A stretch of DNA of 64,000 nt from contig NZ_CP043538.1 of assembly GCF_000364445.2 (NCBI RefSeq), forward strand, positions 1,185,612-1,249,611, read 5' to 3'. The notes beneath the pieces are model-generated. The model was given only the letters and a program-made list of their open reading frames with translations, was not told the origin of the DNA and searched no databases. Positions 19,247-27,416 of the stretch are shown here, piece after piece. The translations under genes were made by a program, and so were the position numbers. This DNA comes from Methylobacterium mesophilicum SR1.6/6 (lineage in GTDB: Bacteria; Pseudomonadota; Alphaproteobacteria; Rhizobiales; Beijerinckiaceae). Each line of letters opens with the position of its first letter. Position 1 is the stretch's first letter.

Positions 19247-20344
19247 TCAGTTGGCGAAGCGGAAGTGCAGCACGTCGCCGTCCTGCACCACGTACTCCTT
19301 GCCCTCCAGCCGCAGCTTGCCGGCGTCCCGGGCGCCGGACTCGCCGTTCAGCGCCGTGTAGTCCTTGAACGCGATCGTCTCGGCCCGGATGAAGCCCTTC
19401 TCGAAATCCGAGTGGATCACCCCGGCCGCGCCCGGCGCGCGGGTGCCCCGGGTGATCGTCCAGGCGCGAGCCTCCTTGGGGCCGACCGTGAAGTAGGTGA
19501 CGAGGCCCAAGAGGTCGTAGCCGGCGCGGATCACCCGGTTGAGGCCGGGCTCGGCAAGCCCCACCGCCTCCAGGAACTCGGCCTGGTCGGCCTCCGCCAT
19601 CACGGCGATCTCGCTCTCGATCTTGGCCGAGACCACCACCGCCACGGCGCCCTCCGCCTTGGCGCGGGCGAAGACCGCGTCGGAGTAGGCGTTGCCCTTG
19701 TCGGCGTCGCCCTCGTCGACGTTGCAGACATAGAGGACGGGCTTGGCGGTCATCAGGCCGAGCGACTGGAACAGCTTCTCCTCGTCGGGCTTACGCTCCA
19801 CGAGGCGGGCGGGCTTGCCGTCGCGCAGCAGCGGGAGCGCCCGGTTGACGAGGTCGAGGGTCTCCTTGGCCTCCTTGTCGGTGCCCTTGGCCTTCTTCTC
19901 CAGCGACTGGGCGCGGCGCTCCAGGCTGTCGAGGTCGGCGAGCATCAGCTCGGTCTCGATCGTCTCGATGTCGGCGGCCGGATCGACCTTGCCCTCCACG
20001 TGGGTGACGTCGCCGTCCGTGAAGCAGCGGACCACGTGGGCGATGGCGTCGACCTCGCGGATGTTGGCCAGGAACTGGTTGCCCAGCCCCTCGCCCTTGG
20101 AGGCGCCCCGCACCAGCCCGGCGATGTCCACGAAGGTCAGCCGCGTCGGGATGATCTCCTTCGACGACGCGATCCGGGCGAGATCGGTCAGCCGCGGGTC
20201 CGGCACCGCCACCTCGCCGACATTCGGCTCGATGGTGCAGAACGGGTAATTGGCCGCCTGGGCCGCCGCCGTCTGCGTCAGCGCGTTGAAGAGGGTCGAC
20301 TTGCCGACGTTCGGCAGGCCGACGATGCCGCATTTGAAGCCCAT
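19247..20344 (-). CDS. ychF: Redox-regulated ATPase YchF
   Basis: A 365-residue OBG-type P-loop protein that binds ATP rather than GTP and associates with ribosomes. The P-loop is GLPNVGKST at residues 8-16, followed by FVDIAGLVRGASKGEGLGNQFL (G3 region) and a C-terminal TGS domain (LLGLVTYFTVGPKEARAW). It is usually found next to pth, as here, except that a toxin-antitoxin pair separates the two. Length and motif spacing are normal. Confidence 0.96.
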   Translation of the reverse strand: MGFKCGIVGLPNVGKSTLFNALTQTAAAQAANYPFCTIEPNVGEVAVPDPRLTDLARIASSKEIIPTRLTFVDIAGLVRGASKGEGLGNQFLANIREVDAIAHVVRCFTDGDVTHVEGKVDPAADIETIETELMLADLDSLERRAQSLEKKAKGTDKEAKETLDLVNRALPLLRDGKPARLVERKPDEEKLFQSLGLMTAKPVLYVCNVDEGDADKGNAYSDAVFARAKAEGAVAVVVSAKIESEIAVMAEADQAEFLEAVGLAEPGLNRVIRAGYDLLGLVTYFTVGPKEARAWTITRGTRAPGAAGVIHSDFEKGFIRAETIAFKDYTALNGESGARDAGKLRLEGKEYVVQDGDVLHFRFAN

Positions 20345-20359
20345 AGGTCCGTTCCGTGA

Positions 20360-20803
20360 TCAGGTCCGCCGCAGCACGTCATCGGGCGACGTGCGGAAAG
20401 GGTTGATGAGGGTGAGGCCGTCGAACACGGCGCCATGTGCCATGTCCTCGGTCAGGAAGTAGCGGCATCCAGCGAGCTGGGCCGCAGCCACTAGGAGGCA
20501 GTCGCACCACTGATAGCCGAGATTCTTGCGAACGAGCCACGCCAGTTCGGTGTCATCTTGATCGATCGGGCGCGCTCCCCAGGCCCTGATCGTCTCAACC
20601 TCAGTCTGGATGTCGCCCAGCGAGCGCCCCGGCTCGTTCTTGAGGATCCAGCGCGTCAGCTCGTTGAGAACCTGAAGATTCGTGCGGGCGCAGCCCGAAT
20701 CGGTGATGGCAGCCAGCCACGCCCGTGCGCGTTCGCGCTTGTCGGCGTTTCGATTGTCGCGTGCGTAAACCAACACATTCGTATCGATGAAGATCGGCTC
20801 AAT
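20360..20803 (-). CDS. PIN-domain toxin (VapC type) with non-standard start
   Basis: A PIN-domain ribonuclease of about 147 residues. Acidic residues of the active site are visible in FIDTNVLVYA, in the NELTR helix, in WCDCLL and in LTEDM. The first usual start codon (GTG at 20776) lies inside FIDTNV and would remove the first catalytic Asp. Back to the in-frame stop upstream, the only near-start codons are an ACG or two and an ATT at 20803. That ATT overlaps the antitoxin stop as ATTGA, suggesting coupled initiation from ATT. Alternatively the gene is N-terminally defective. VapC toxins cut tRNA or rRNA and are held by the paired antitoxin. Confidence 0.78.
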   Translation of the reverse strand: MEPIFIDTNVLVYARDNRNADKRERARAWLAAITDSGCARTNLQVLNELTRWILKNEPGRSLGDIQTEVETIRAWGARPIDQDDTELAWLVRKNLGYQWCDCLLVAAAQLAGCRYFLTEDMAHGAVFDGLTLINPFRTSPDDVLRRT

Positions 20804-21026
20804 CGTGAAGTTCTTCGCGCGAGGGTGCTTTGCCGTTCTCGTCCGTCAGATGCATGAGGGGACCGGCCAGAAAGCGGTCGAGCGCCTCACGCTGCGTCAG
20901 CGGCCGGCCGACGCGCTGCTCGACGGCTTCGGCGATGAAGCGCGACAGGCTCTTGCCGTCGCGTGCGGCCGCCACGCGCGCCCGCTGCAGCAGGGCCTCG
21001 CTCATCGTCACGGTGACGTTCTTCAT
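20799..21026 (-). CDS. Ribbon-helix-helix antitoxin (VapB type)
   Basis: A 75-residue protein. Its first 45 residues (VTVTMSEALLQRARVAAARD, then SLSRFIAEAV) fit a ribbon-helix-helix DNA-binding unit, and the C-terminal part would wrap the toxin. It lies directly upstream of the PIN-domain gene, with a one-base overlap if the toxin starts at ATT. Such antitoxins repress their own promoter, which would lie in the 44-base gap before it. The pair separates ychF from pth. Confidence 0.82.
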   Translation of the reverse strand: MKNVTVTMSEALLQRARVAAARDGKSLSRFIAEAVEQRVGRPLTQREALDRFLAGPLMHLTDENGKAPSREELHD

Positions 21027-21070
21027 GGCAGCCTCACAGCTGAACCATATCGTGTCCTCGTGTTTTCGTG

Positions 21071-21679
21071 TCAATTTCTGGCGCCGAGCGTCTTCACGTC
21101 GTCCCAGCCGAGGCCCGCCATGGCGAGGTGGACCTTGTTCTGGAAGCTCGCGTCCTCGCCCGAGGCCAGCAGGGCGGCGTGGTCGGCGATCGCTTGGGCG
21201 AGATCCTCGACCCAGGGCTGCTCGGCCTTGCCGAAATCGTTGAGCACGTAAGAGTGCACCAGCGCCTTGTCGCCGGGATGGCCGATGCCGAGCCGGACCC
21301 GGCGATAGTCGTTGCCGCATTGCGCGGTGATCGAGCGCAGGCCGTTATGGCCGGCATTGCCGCCGCCGACCTTCACCCGCAGCTTGGCGGGGGCGAGGTC
21401 GAGCTCGTCGTGGAGCACGATCACGTCGGCGAGGGGGATCTTGTAGAAGCGCTGCGCCTCCGCGACCGCGCGGCCCGACTCGTTCATGAAGGTCGTGGGC
21501 TTCAGCAGGATCGCCCGCTCTGTGCCGAGCACGACCTCGGCGGCCTCGCCCTGGAAGCGGTGGCGGAACGGGCTCGCCCGGTGCTGGCGGGCGATCGCGT
21601 CGACGGCCAGGAAGCCGATATTGTGCCGGTTGCCCGCGTAGCGCGCGCCCGGATTGCCGAGGCCGACGATCAGCCGCAT
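21071..21679 (-). CDS. pth: Peptidyl-tRNA hydrolase
   Basis: A 202-residue enzyme that releases tRNA from stalled peptidyl-tRNA. The N-terminal [21 protein letters not shown] contains the catalytic His (near residue 20) and Asn. [19 protein letters not shown] with the catalytic Asp, and [13 protein letters not shown] complete the active site. The start chosen is the ATG directly before the first strand; an upstream in-frame extension is unsupported. No rplY is next to it within the gap, so the usual rplY-pth-ychF order is incomplete here. Confidence 0.96.
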   Translation of the reverse strand: MRLIVGLGNPGARYAGNRHNIGFLAVDAIARQHRASPFRHRFQGEAAEVVLGTERAILLKPTTFMNESGRAVAEAQRFYKIPLADVIVLHDELDLAPAKLRVKVGGGNAGHNGLRSITAQCGNDYRRVRLGIGHPGDKALVHSYVLNDFGKAEQPWVEDLAQAIADHAALLASGEDASFQNKVHLAMAGLGWDDVKTLGARN

Positions 21680-21985
21680 GGTGGTGCATCCCTTGTCCGG
21701 CCGCGGTCTGTGGCACGCTTCGGCGCGGGACGCACCCCCGTCCAAGTCCCCTCCAAGTTCCGTTCGATCGGACCGAGGCGCCTGATCTCGCTGCCGAGCC
21801 GTATCCCGCCGTGCGCCAGCACACGGCGACGCGCGAACCGGAGGCAGAGTATTGCCGTTGAGAGGTCACATTCGGCCAAGCAAAGCCCGCGTGATCGAGA
21901 CCGCCGAACCGACGATCTTCTTCACCCGACACGGCTGACCGGATGGCTTCCCGATGAAGTCATGCGAAGACGTTCGGAGATCATC
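21680..21985. other. Divergent intergenic region
   Basis: Holds the promoters of pth (minus) and the small secreted protein (plus). No hairpin, operator or small gene stands out. Confidence 0.5.
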
Positions 21986-22213
21986 ATGAGAACCCGCCTG
22001 CTCGCTGCCGCCGCCCTCGCCGCCGCGGTCGCCACCCCGGCCCTCGCGCAGGGCCTGGATTCCAGGCATTCGCCCTACCCGGCCGCGGCCTATTCCGGTT
22101 GGGTCGGCAACGCCCCGGTCGCGCGCGCTCCCGCCGCCTACGCCCGGCCGCCCGCCTACCGCTACGCCGGTTCGCATGCCGGCGGCCCGGCCAACGCCCT
22201 GCCGCGGTTCTGA
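21986..22213 (+). CDS. Small secreted hypothetical protein
   Basis: A 75-residue protein with a clear signal peptide: an MRTRLL start, Ala/Val-rich core and cleavage after ALAQ. The mature part of about 53 residues is rich in Ala, Pro and Tyr (YPAAAYSG, AYARPPAYRYAG). It has no Cys and no domain I recognise. It is probably a periplasmic or surface peptide of a lineage-restricted family. Confidence 0.65.
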   Translation: MRTRLLAAAALAAAVATPALAQGLDSRHSPYPAAAYSGWVGNAPVARAPAAYARPPAYRYAGSHAGGPANALPRF

Positions 22214-22416
22214 GACGGTTGCCGGTCGGACGCTTCGGTTGAGGCGTCCCCGACCGTCATCACGAGTGGAGCGAGGTGACCCAGAGCAGCGCGGCCTCGA
22301 TGACGGCGGCGCCAGCGGGATCGCTTCGCTCCGCTCGCAGGGCCGGCGGTGCCAAAATCATCGTCTGACGCGACGAGCCGTCCGGGGGCGGCAGCCCCTT
22401 CGGACGTGGGCCTTCG

Positions 22417-24444
22417 TCACGATACCCCGGAGGCCGCACTGTCCCGGATCCGATCCCGCCCGTCCGCCGCGGTCCCTCGGCGGATCTCCGCGGGCCGCAG
22501 GGTCCCGACGAGAAGATCGACCTGGCTGATCAGCCGGATAAAGGATTGCCTCCGGTCGAGCCCGGGCCGCTCCGGGAGCGGCCGGTCCGCACCGAGGGCC
22601 GCCAGCGTCGCGGTGATCCAGTCGCGCCACGTCTCCGCCTCCGGATCGGCGGCCTCCGGCGCGTGCCGCAGGACGGTGAGCCGGGCGCTGATCCGGCGCA
22701 GGGTCGCGTCGGCCACGAGGGCGGCTTCCACCTCCGGATGGTGCCCGGCCCGGGGCTGCTGCAGGGCGCGGGACAGCGCCGCCTCCAGATCGTTGAGGGC
22801 GAGGCCGGCCGCGCGGGTCGTGGCCAGGATCGCGGCCTCCCGCTCCGCTCCGGGGCCCAGGCGCAGGACGGCCTCGGCGAAGCCCGCATGGGCCGTGAGC
22901 GCCCGGCGCAACTCCTGGCGGACCTGATCGGGCTCCCAGATCGGCCAGAGCACGAGGCAGCTCGCAACCGCGATCAGCCCGCCCAGCACCGTGAATCCGG
23001 CCCGCATGGCGACGATCTCCCAGGAGCTGTGGCCGGGCTCCAGCAGCTCCACCAGCAGCACCACGAGGGGCGTCAGGCAGGCGACGAAGAAGCCGTAGGA
23101 GATCTGGCGCGCCGCGAAGCCCACGATGCTGAGCACGAGGATCAGCCCGGCCTCGCTGAGCGGGGTGGTGGCGTAGTAGGCCAGCACCGCACCCACGAGG
23201 CCGCCCAGCACCGTGCCGCCGATCCGCTCCAGGGCCCGCTGCCACGTCGCCGCGTAGAAGGGCTGCATGGTCAGCACCACCGTCATCACCAGCCAGTGCG
23301 TGAAGGCGCCCGCGTAGGTCAGGGTGGCGGCCAGCGCCGGCGCCGCCACCGCGCTCGCCCGCAGGGCGTGCCGCAGGTTCGGCGAGGCGAGGGTGAAGTT
23401 CTGCCGCAGCGGCCCGACATAGCGCGTCCAGCGGTCGAGGCGGCCGCCCTCGGTGAGCGTGCCGCCGGGCCGGTAGCCCTCCGGGGTCGAGAGCTTGGCG
23501 CCGATCCGCACGCGCCCGACGATCCGGTCCGCGAGATGCGCCAGGGTCGGATCCGCCGACAGGCCCTCCGCGGCCCGGGCGATGGAATGTTCGAGCCGGC
23601 CCAGATCGAGGTTGGCATCGTCGCGGATCGCCCGGGCGATGGTCACCAGGAGCGGCCGCAGGCGCCGCAGGAACAGCTTGGCCAGCGCCCGGCGCTCCGG
23701 CCCCGGCCGGCTGTCGATCAGTTCGCCGACCGCGATCAGGGCGGAGAAGATCTGCTCGGCGCTCTCCAGGCGCAGGAGGGCCTGGCCGGTGCGGTCCGAG
23801 ACGCGCTCCCGGGAGCGGGCGAGGTCGAGGATCATGGTCCGCGCGGTCTCGATGCTGGTCCGCACGCCCCGCCGGTGGTCGCGGGCGTGCCCGTCGAAGG
23901 CTTCCGCGTCGGGCTCCGGCAGGGCGACGAGCCGCTCGAGGTCGCCGCAGAGCCGCGCGAGGCCGCGCCAGACCTCGGCCACCGCCCGGTGGGCAGGCCG
24001 GTAGGGATGCAACCGCCAGATGACCAGGGCCAGGAACGTCGCCCAGAGCCCGCCCGCCGCGAACATCGCGACGGTGGTGGCGGCCTGCGCCAGGGTCAGC
24101 GGCCGGTCGAGGGCGATGCACAACACGACCACCAGCACGTTGCCGGCGGCCTGCGCCTGCACGCTCCAGACCCGGGCGTAGGCGCAGGCGAAGATCAGCC
24201 CGCAGGCCACCGGGACGACCACGGGCAGGCCCAGGGGCTTGATCAGGCCGAGGCCGGCCCAGAGCAGGCCGCCCAGGACCGAGAAGGCGGTGAGGACGCG
24301 CAGCCGCGTCCGCATCGGCCCGCCATTGTCGCAGAAGCAGGCGAGGTTGGCGGCGAGCGCCATGGTGAGCAGGGGCGGCCACTGCGCCCAGATGTTGATC
24401 AGGATGACGACGCCGAACGCGAAGGCGGCGCGCACACCTTCCAC
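22417..24444 (-). CDS. FUSC-family membrane transporter (YccS/AaeB-like)
   Basis: A protein of about 675 residues with two blocks of membrane helices, roughly residues 5-165 and 340-505. Each is followed by a long soluble part, the FUSC duplication found in aromatic-acid or fusaric-acid efflux proteins. Recognisable pieces are PPLLTMALAANLACF, HWLVMTVVLTMQPFYAATWQRALERIGGTVLG and FVACLTPLVVLLVELL. The start is uncertain: the GTG at 24444 precedes the first helix, and a second GTG lies at 24435. The open frame continues upstream across a tRNA gene and cannot be coding there. No membrane-fusion partner is adjacent, so the substrate is unknown. Confidence 0.82.
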   Translation of the reverse strand: MEGVRAAFAFGVVILINIWAQWPPLLTMALAANLACFCDNGGPMRTRLRVLTAFSVLGGLLWAGLGLIKPLGLPVVVPVACGLIFACAYARVWSVQAQAAGNVLVVVLCIALDRPLTLAQAATTVAMFAAGGLWATFLALVIWRLHPYRPAHRAVAEVWRGLARLCGDLERLVALPEPDAEAFDGHARDHRRGVRTSIETARTMILDLARSRERVSDRTGQALLRLESAEQIFSALIAVGELIDSRPGPERRALAKLFLRRLRPLLVTIARAIRDDANLDLGRLEHSIARAAEGLSADPTLAHLADRIVGRVRIGAKLSTPEGYRPGGTLTEGGRLDRWTRYVGPLRQNFTLASPNLRHALRASAVAAPALAATLTYAGAFTHWLVMTVVLTMQPFYAATWQRALERIGGTVLGGLVGAVLAYYATTPLSEAGLILVLSIVGFAARQISYGFFVACLTPLVVLLVELLEPGHSSWEIVAMRAGFTVLGGLIAVASCLVLWPIWEPDQVRQELRRALTAHAGFAEAVLRLGPGAEREAAILATTRAAGLALNDLEAALSRALQQPRAGHHPEVEAALVADATLRRISARLTVLRHAPEAADPEAETWRDWITATLAALGADRPLPERPGLDRRQSFIRLISQVDLLVGTLRPAEIRRGTAADGRDRIRDSAASGVS

Positions 24445-24777
24445 GAGCCGGACATTCCGGAGATCGAAGCCGGTCGGAAGGCGCCGCAGATCTGCGCCCG
24501 GCCGGCTGAGGCTGCCCCGTCCGGCAGCGAACCGGCGCCGGATCCGGCCTGGCAGCGGTTTCGTGGGGCTCGGCGCGGGCAACCTCGGTCTCCAGATGCG
24601 GGCGCGGCGCCCTGGCGTGAACCGTGACGCGGCCTGACCGGATCCGCCGGATCGCGCAACCCCAATCGCGCGGCCGCGCGACCGTGGGACGTCCCGGTGC
24701 GACCGCCGCGGCGGAGGCTCGGCCCGGACGCTTGACCCTCGGGCCGGCCCGTGGCTTCTGGGGCCGCCTGGCCTCCC
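24445..24777. other. Spacer between FUSC gene and tRNA-Arg
   Basis: A 333-base divergent spacer that must hold the promoters of the FUSC-family gene (minus) and tRNA-Arg (plus). Open frames cross it on the minus strand but have no start or family support. Confidence 0.45.
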
Positions 24778-24854
24778 GACTCCGTAGCTCAGCTGGATAG
24801 AGCAGCCGCCTTCTAAGCGGCAGGTCGTAGGTTCGAGCCCTACCGGGGTCGCCA
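24778..24854 (+). tRNA. tRNA-Arg (anticodon TCT)
   Basis: A 77-nt cloverleaf. The acceptor stem is GACTCCG with CGGGGTC, the anticodon stem GCCGC/GCGGC encloses loop CTTCTAA with anticodon TCT, and the T arm is GTAGG/CCTAC around TTCGAGC. The discriminator is G at 24851, and CCA is encoded at 24852-24854. It reads AGA codons, which are rare in this high-GC genome. The gene marks the left edge of the accessory stretch. Confidence 0.97.
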
Positions 24855-24859
24855 GAATC

Positions 24860-24890
24860 AAGCCCGTCAAGTCAAGGACTTGGCGGGCTT
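24860..24890 (+). terminator. Hairpin after tRNA-Arg
   Basis: A 14-bp inverted repeat (24860-24873 with 24877-24890), with one G-T pair and a 3-base loop, starts five bases after the tRNA. It is followed by CTCGTTG, so the T-run is weak. Confidence 0.6.
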
Positions 24891-25161
24891 CTCGTTGTCG
24901 CGGAAACGTCCACCGGGTGCGCAGCACGCTGCGACATGGATCGTTGTTTGCCAACGGGTTACGACGCGAGCCGGAGCGCTTGCGGGTGCTCCGTGCCAAA
25001 CGGACGCAACACGGAAGACGTATCAGCACGCCGCAATCCGAAGCTCGCACTTGGTGAGACAGCGCGTCTCCACGCCTCGACATTCAGACTTGCGAGCGCT
25101 CTTCCGGCCGCTAGCTGGCGGGATTGCCGGCTCAGTCCGGTGCTTCGCGCCGGAGGATCCA

Positions 25162-25548
25162 ATGCGCGTTCTGATGGTGGGCTATGAACCGGAGGCGGTC
25201 GACTTTTCAGACCCCGCCCTCCCACCCGGGCTGGATGCCGAGAAGATCCATCACGGGATCAAGGTTGCGCTGGAGGATATGCGCAGCCGCGGCTGGACGG
25301 CTGAGCAGTGCTTCATCCGGCCGGACGATCAGGCGGGCCCGATCCTGAAGCAGATGCTCACCTCGGGCTCCTACGACTGCCTCGTGATCGGCAACGGCGT
25401 CCGCTCCTGGCCGCGGCATCTGCCGGTGTTCGAGGTCCTGATCAATGTGGCCCGGGAGACCGCGCCGAAGGTGCCGATCGCCTTCAACACGCGGCCTGAA
25501 AACAGCGGTGATGCCGTCGAGCGGGTCTGTGGTGGGACAGTCGCCTGA
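25162..25548 (+). CDS. Conserved-looking hypothetical protein
   Basis: A 128-residue soluble protein with a good GGAGG ribosome site seven bases before the ATG. The sequence has a Rossmann-like rhythm: MRVLMVGYEPEAVDFSD, then GIKVALEDMRSRGWTAEQCF, then YDCLVIGNGVR. This suggests a small nucleotide- or ligand-binding fold in which strand-end residues read VGYEP and GNGVR. I do not recognise the family. The 307 bases before it, back to the tRNA, show no other gene beyond the hairpin. Confidence 0.65.
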   Translation: MRVLMVGYEPEAVDFSDPALPPGLDAEKIHHGIKVALEDMRSRGWTAEQCFIRPDDQAGPILKQMLTSGSYDCLVIGNGVRSWPRHLPVFEVLINVARETAPKVPIAFNTRPENSGDAVERVCGGTVA

Positions 25549-25727
25549 CCGATTCGCCTCCGACCTCGTCGCCAACAGAGCAGCACGATAAGGGCTGAGG
25601 ACCTCAGGGGAGTGGTCGTTGGTTCGAACGGCACAAGCCCGGCCAAGGCACTGGATCTCCGCGGAGGCATGGCGGACTATCCCTCCACAGAGAGGCGCGC
25701 CTGAGCGCCCGTGTCAGGGAGGGATCC

Positions 25728-26387
25728 ATGAGCCTGCTCAAAGCCAAAGGCATCGCTGCTGTCGCCATAATGGCGGCGACCGGAGGGTGGTTCGCAGCCC
25801 AGACATCCTCGGGCGCATTCGGCCGCGAACCGCGCTTCCCTCAGCTGACGATGGATCAGCTCACGCCGGCTCAGCGTCCGCTCGGCGAGAAGATCATGAA
25901 GATCTCCAGCGTGGGGATCGGCGGCCCCTACAACCCGATGATCCGCAGCCCCGAGATGGCGCAGCGGATGTACGACCTCCTCGACTACCTGCGCTGGCAC
26001 ACCTCTGTGCCGACACGGCTGAACGAATTCGCCATTCTGATCCAGGGACGGCTCTGGCGCTCACAGGTCGAGTGGTACGCCCACTATCCTTTGGCGATCA
26101 AAGCCGGCCTCTCCGAACAAGTTGCAGCCGACCTGAAGGCCAACAAGCGCCCCGAGAGCATGAAGCCCGACGAGGCCGTGGTGTACGATTTCTGCATGGA
26201 GCTCTCCACGCAGCATGCGATCTCTGACGAGACCTTCGCCCGTGCCAAGGAGGTTCTCGGTGAGCAGGGCGTCGTCGACCTGACCGCACTCACCGGAACC
26301 TACGTGACGGTCGCCATGCTGCTGAGCATGGCTGAAGAGACTGTCCCGCCCGGCAAGGAGCCGCCGTTCAAGCCGGGTGATCGATAG
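25728..26387 (+). CDS. Carboxymuconolactone decarboxylase-family protein, exported
   Basis: A 219-residue protein with a hydrophobic N-terminal segment (residues 5-25: KGIAAVAIMAATGGWFAAQ) that looks like a signal peptide or anchor. A CMD/AhpD-like helical domain follows. The family helix is seen in FAILIQGRLWRSQVEWYAHYPLAIKAGLSE. The CxxC pair of AhpD is absent and only one Cys (YDFCMEL) is present, so a thiol peroxidase-reductase role is unlikely. A lactone or decarboxylase-like role is possible. The ribosome site GGGAGG is strong. Exported CMD-type proteins are common in alphaproteobacteria but poorly characterised. Confidence 0.75.
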   Translation: MSLLKAKGIAAVAIMAATGGWFAAQTSSGAFGREPRFPQLTMDQLTPAQRPLGEKIMKISSVGIGGPYNPMIRSPEMAQRMYDLLDYLRWHTSVPTRLNEFAILIQGRLWRSQVEWYAHYPLAIKAGLSEQVAADLKANKRPESMKPDEAVVYDFCMELSTQHAISDETFARAKEVLGEQGVVDLTALTGTYVTVAMLLSMAEETVPPGKEPPFKPGDR

Positions 26388-26835
26388 GCAAAACAGGTCG
26401 GCCTTCTACATCCCGGCTCACCGGTCTGCCGGCGAACCAAGCCGCTATGCGGGCGAGCTGGCGACCGAATTCATCCGCGGAAGGCCTGAGGCGCGCATTC
26501 CTTACGGGCGCCGCCCACTCGTCCTCGCCACCGCTGGCGCATCGGCGATAGCCGGAGTGTCCATGTCGCCACCGGCACCTCGCCACGTCCCAGCGACGAC
26601 AGCGCGCTCGACGAGTCCGCTCTCGCGCGCGGCCAAACGCAGCGGATCTCCGCTTTGGCTGATCTCGAACCCACCCTCACGCGCAGCCATGCCCAGACCG
26701 GATACACCGCATGGGACACACAGGGCGCTTGCAGGACGCCAGCACCGGTTTGCAGCCGGGCTTGGGCAACCTACGATCTGTCGCGTCGTTGCCCTGCTGA
26801 CCAAAGCAGGCGGTACGGCCGCAGGAGACACGGCT
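26388..26835. other. Intergenic region, no gene supported
   Basis: A 448-base gap. Several open frames cross it on both strands, but none has a plausible start, composition or family. It may hold decayed sequence, as two nearby genes are clearly broken. Confidence 0.4.
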
Positions 26836-27192
26836 ATGCGCTGCCGAGCAGCTGTTGTTCTGGCTCTTGTCGTTGGCGTACAGGCGCAACCTATCCGCGC
26901 GCAGACCCAGGAGGAGGAGGCCCTGGCCCTGCTCCGGGCATCCAGCGCGCAGTCAGCCATCATCACGTTCTGCGGTAAGCACTTTGCGATCGACGGCACG
27001 ACCGCGCTGCGGATCTCCCAGACCGCGCGCGACGTGGCGACCAAGGTACTCGGCCAAGATCGGGCGAACGCCGCCTTCAAGGACGAACTGGCGCGGCGCT
27101 ATGCCGAGGTGAAGGAGGTCGGTGAGCAGCAATGGTGCGCCGACCAGCGCGATGAACTGTCGAGTGGCGAGGTCCGGATCTTCAAGGATTAG
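26836..27192 (+). CDS. Small periplasmic hypothetical protein
   Basis: A 118-residue protein with a signal peptide (MRCRAAVVLALVVGVQAQPIRAQ). The mature part is helical and contains two Cys, in ITFCGKHF and EQQWCADQ, likely forming a disulfide. A GGAG ribosome site lies nine bases upstream. The family is not recognised. Similar Cys-pair secreted proteins occur again at 31217 in this region. Confidence 0.65.
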   Translation: MRCRAAVVLALVVGVQAQPIRAQTQEEEALALLRASSAQSAIITFCGKHFAIDGTTALRISQTARDVATKVLGQDRANAAFKDELARRYAEVKEVGEQQWCADQRDELSSGEVRIFKD

Positions 27193-27204
27193 GGCGCAGG
27201 CAGA

Positions 27205-27390
27205 ATGTGATCGGCCCGGAGCTGGCGGACCGGGAAGCCGCTCGGGTTGAGGCTCATCGCTTCATGAGCAAGGTCCTGGCTTCGTGGGCGAGGTCCTGAA
27301 GGACGACGCTCCACACATCGCCCTGGACGAGGACTGGCGCTTGAAGTGACCGACAGCACAGGCCCGACCCTGTTCGGAGCTACCGCGGCT
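27205..27390 (+). pseudogene. Broken DUF6894-like gene
   Basis: Fragments in three frames read ELADREAARVEAHRFMSKVL, then FVGEVLKDDAPHIALDEDWRL, then LEVTDSTGPTLFGATAA. In order they resemble the small DUF6894 proteins of Methylobacterium (pattern LPDxxAARxEAxRF...GEVLRD...WRMEVTDExGxTLF). Stops and frame changes lie between the parts, and the HRFM/FVGEVL junction looks like a local duplication. No start codon with a ribosome site is present. The frame analysis is direct; the family name is from memory. Confidence 0.6.
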
Positions 27391-27416
27391 TCCCCGCCCG
27401 TCCATCGCGGCCTCGC

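Noticed and set aside
24778..24854. tRNA-Arg as an attachment site for the accessory stretch
   Set aside because: The tRNA is complete and I could not find a second copy of its 3' end before the tRNA-Pro gene.
22417..25083. 888-residue form of the FUSC-family protein
   Set aside because: The upstream 213 codons cross a complete tRNA-Arg gene on the other strand and do not resemble the family.
26388..26835. Protein genes in this gap
   Set aside because: Frames on both strands lack plausible starts, ribosome sites or recognisable sequence.
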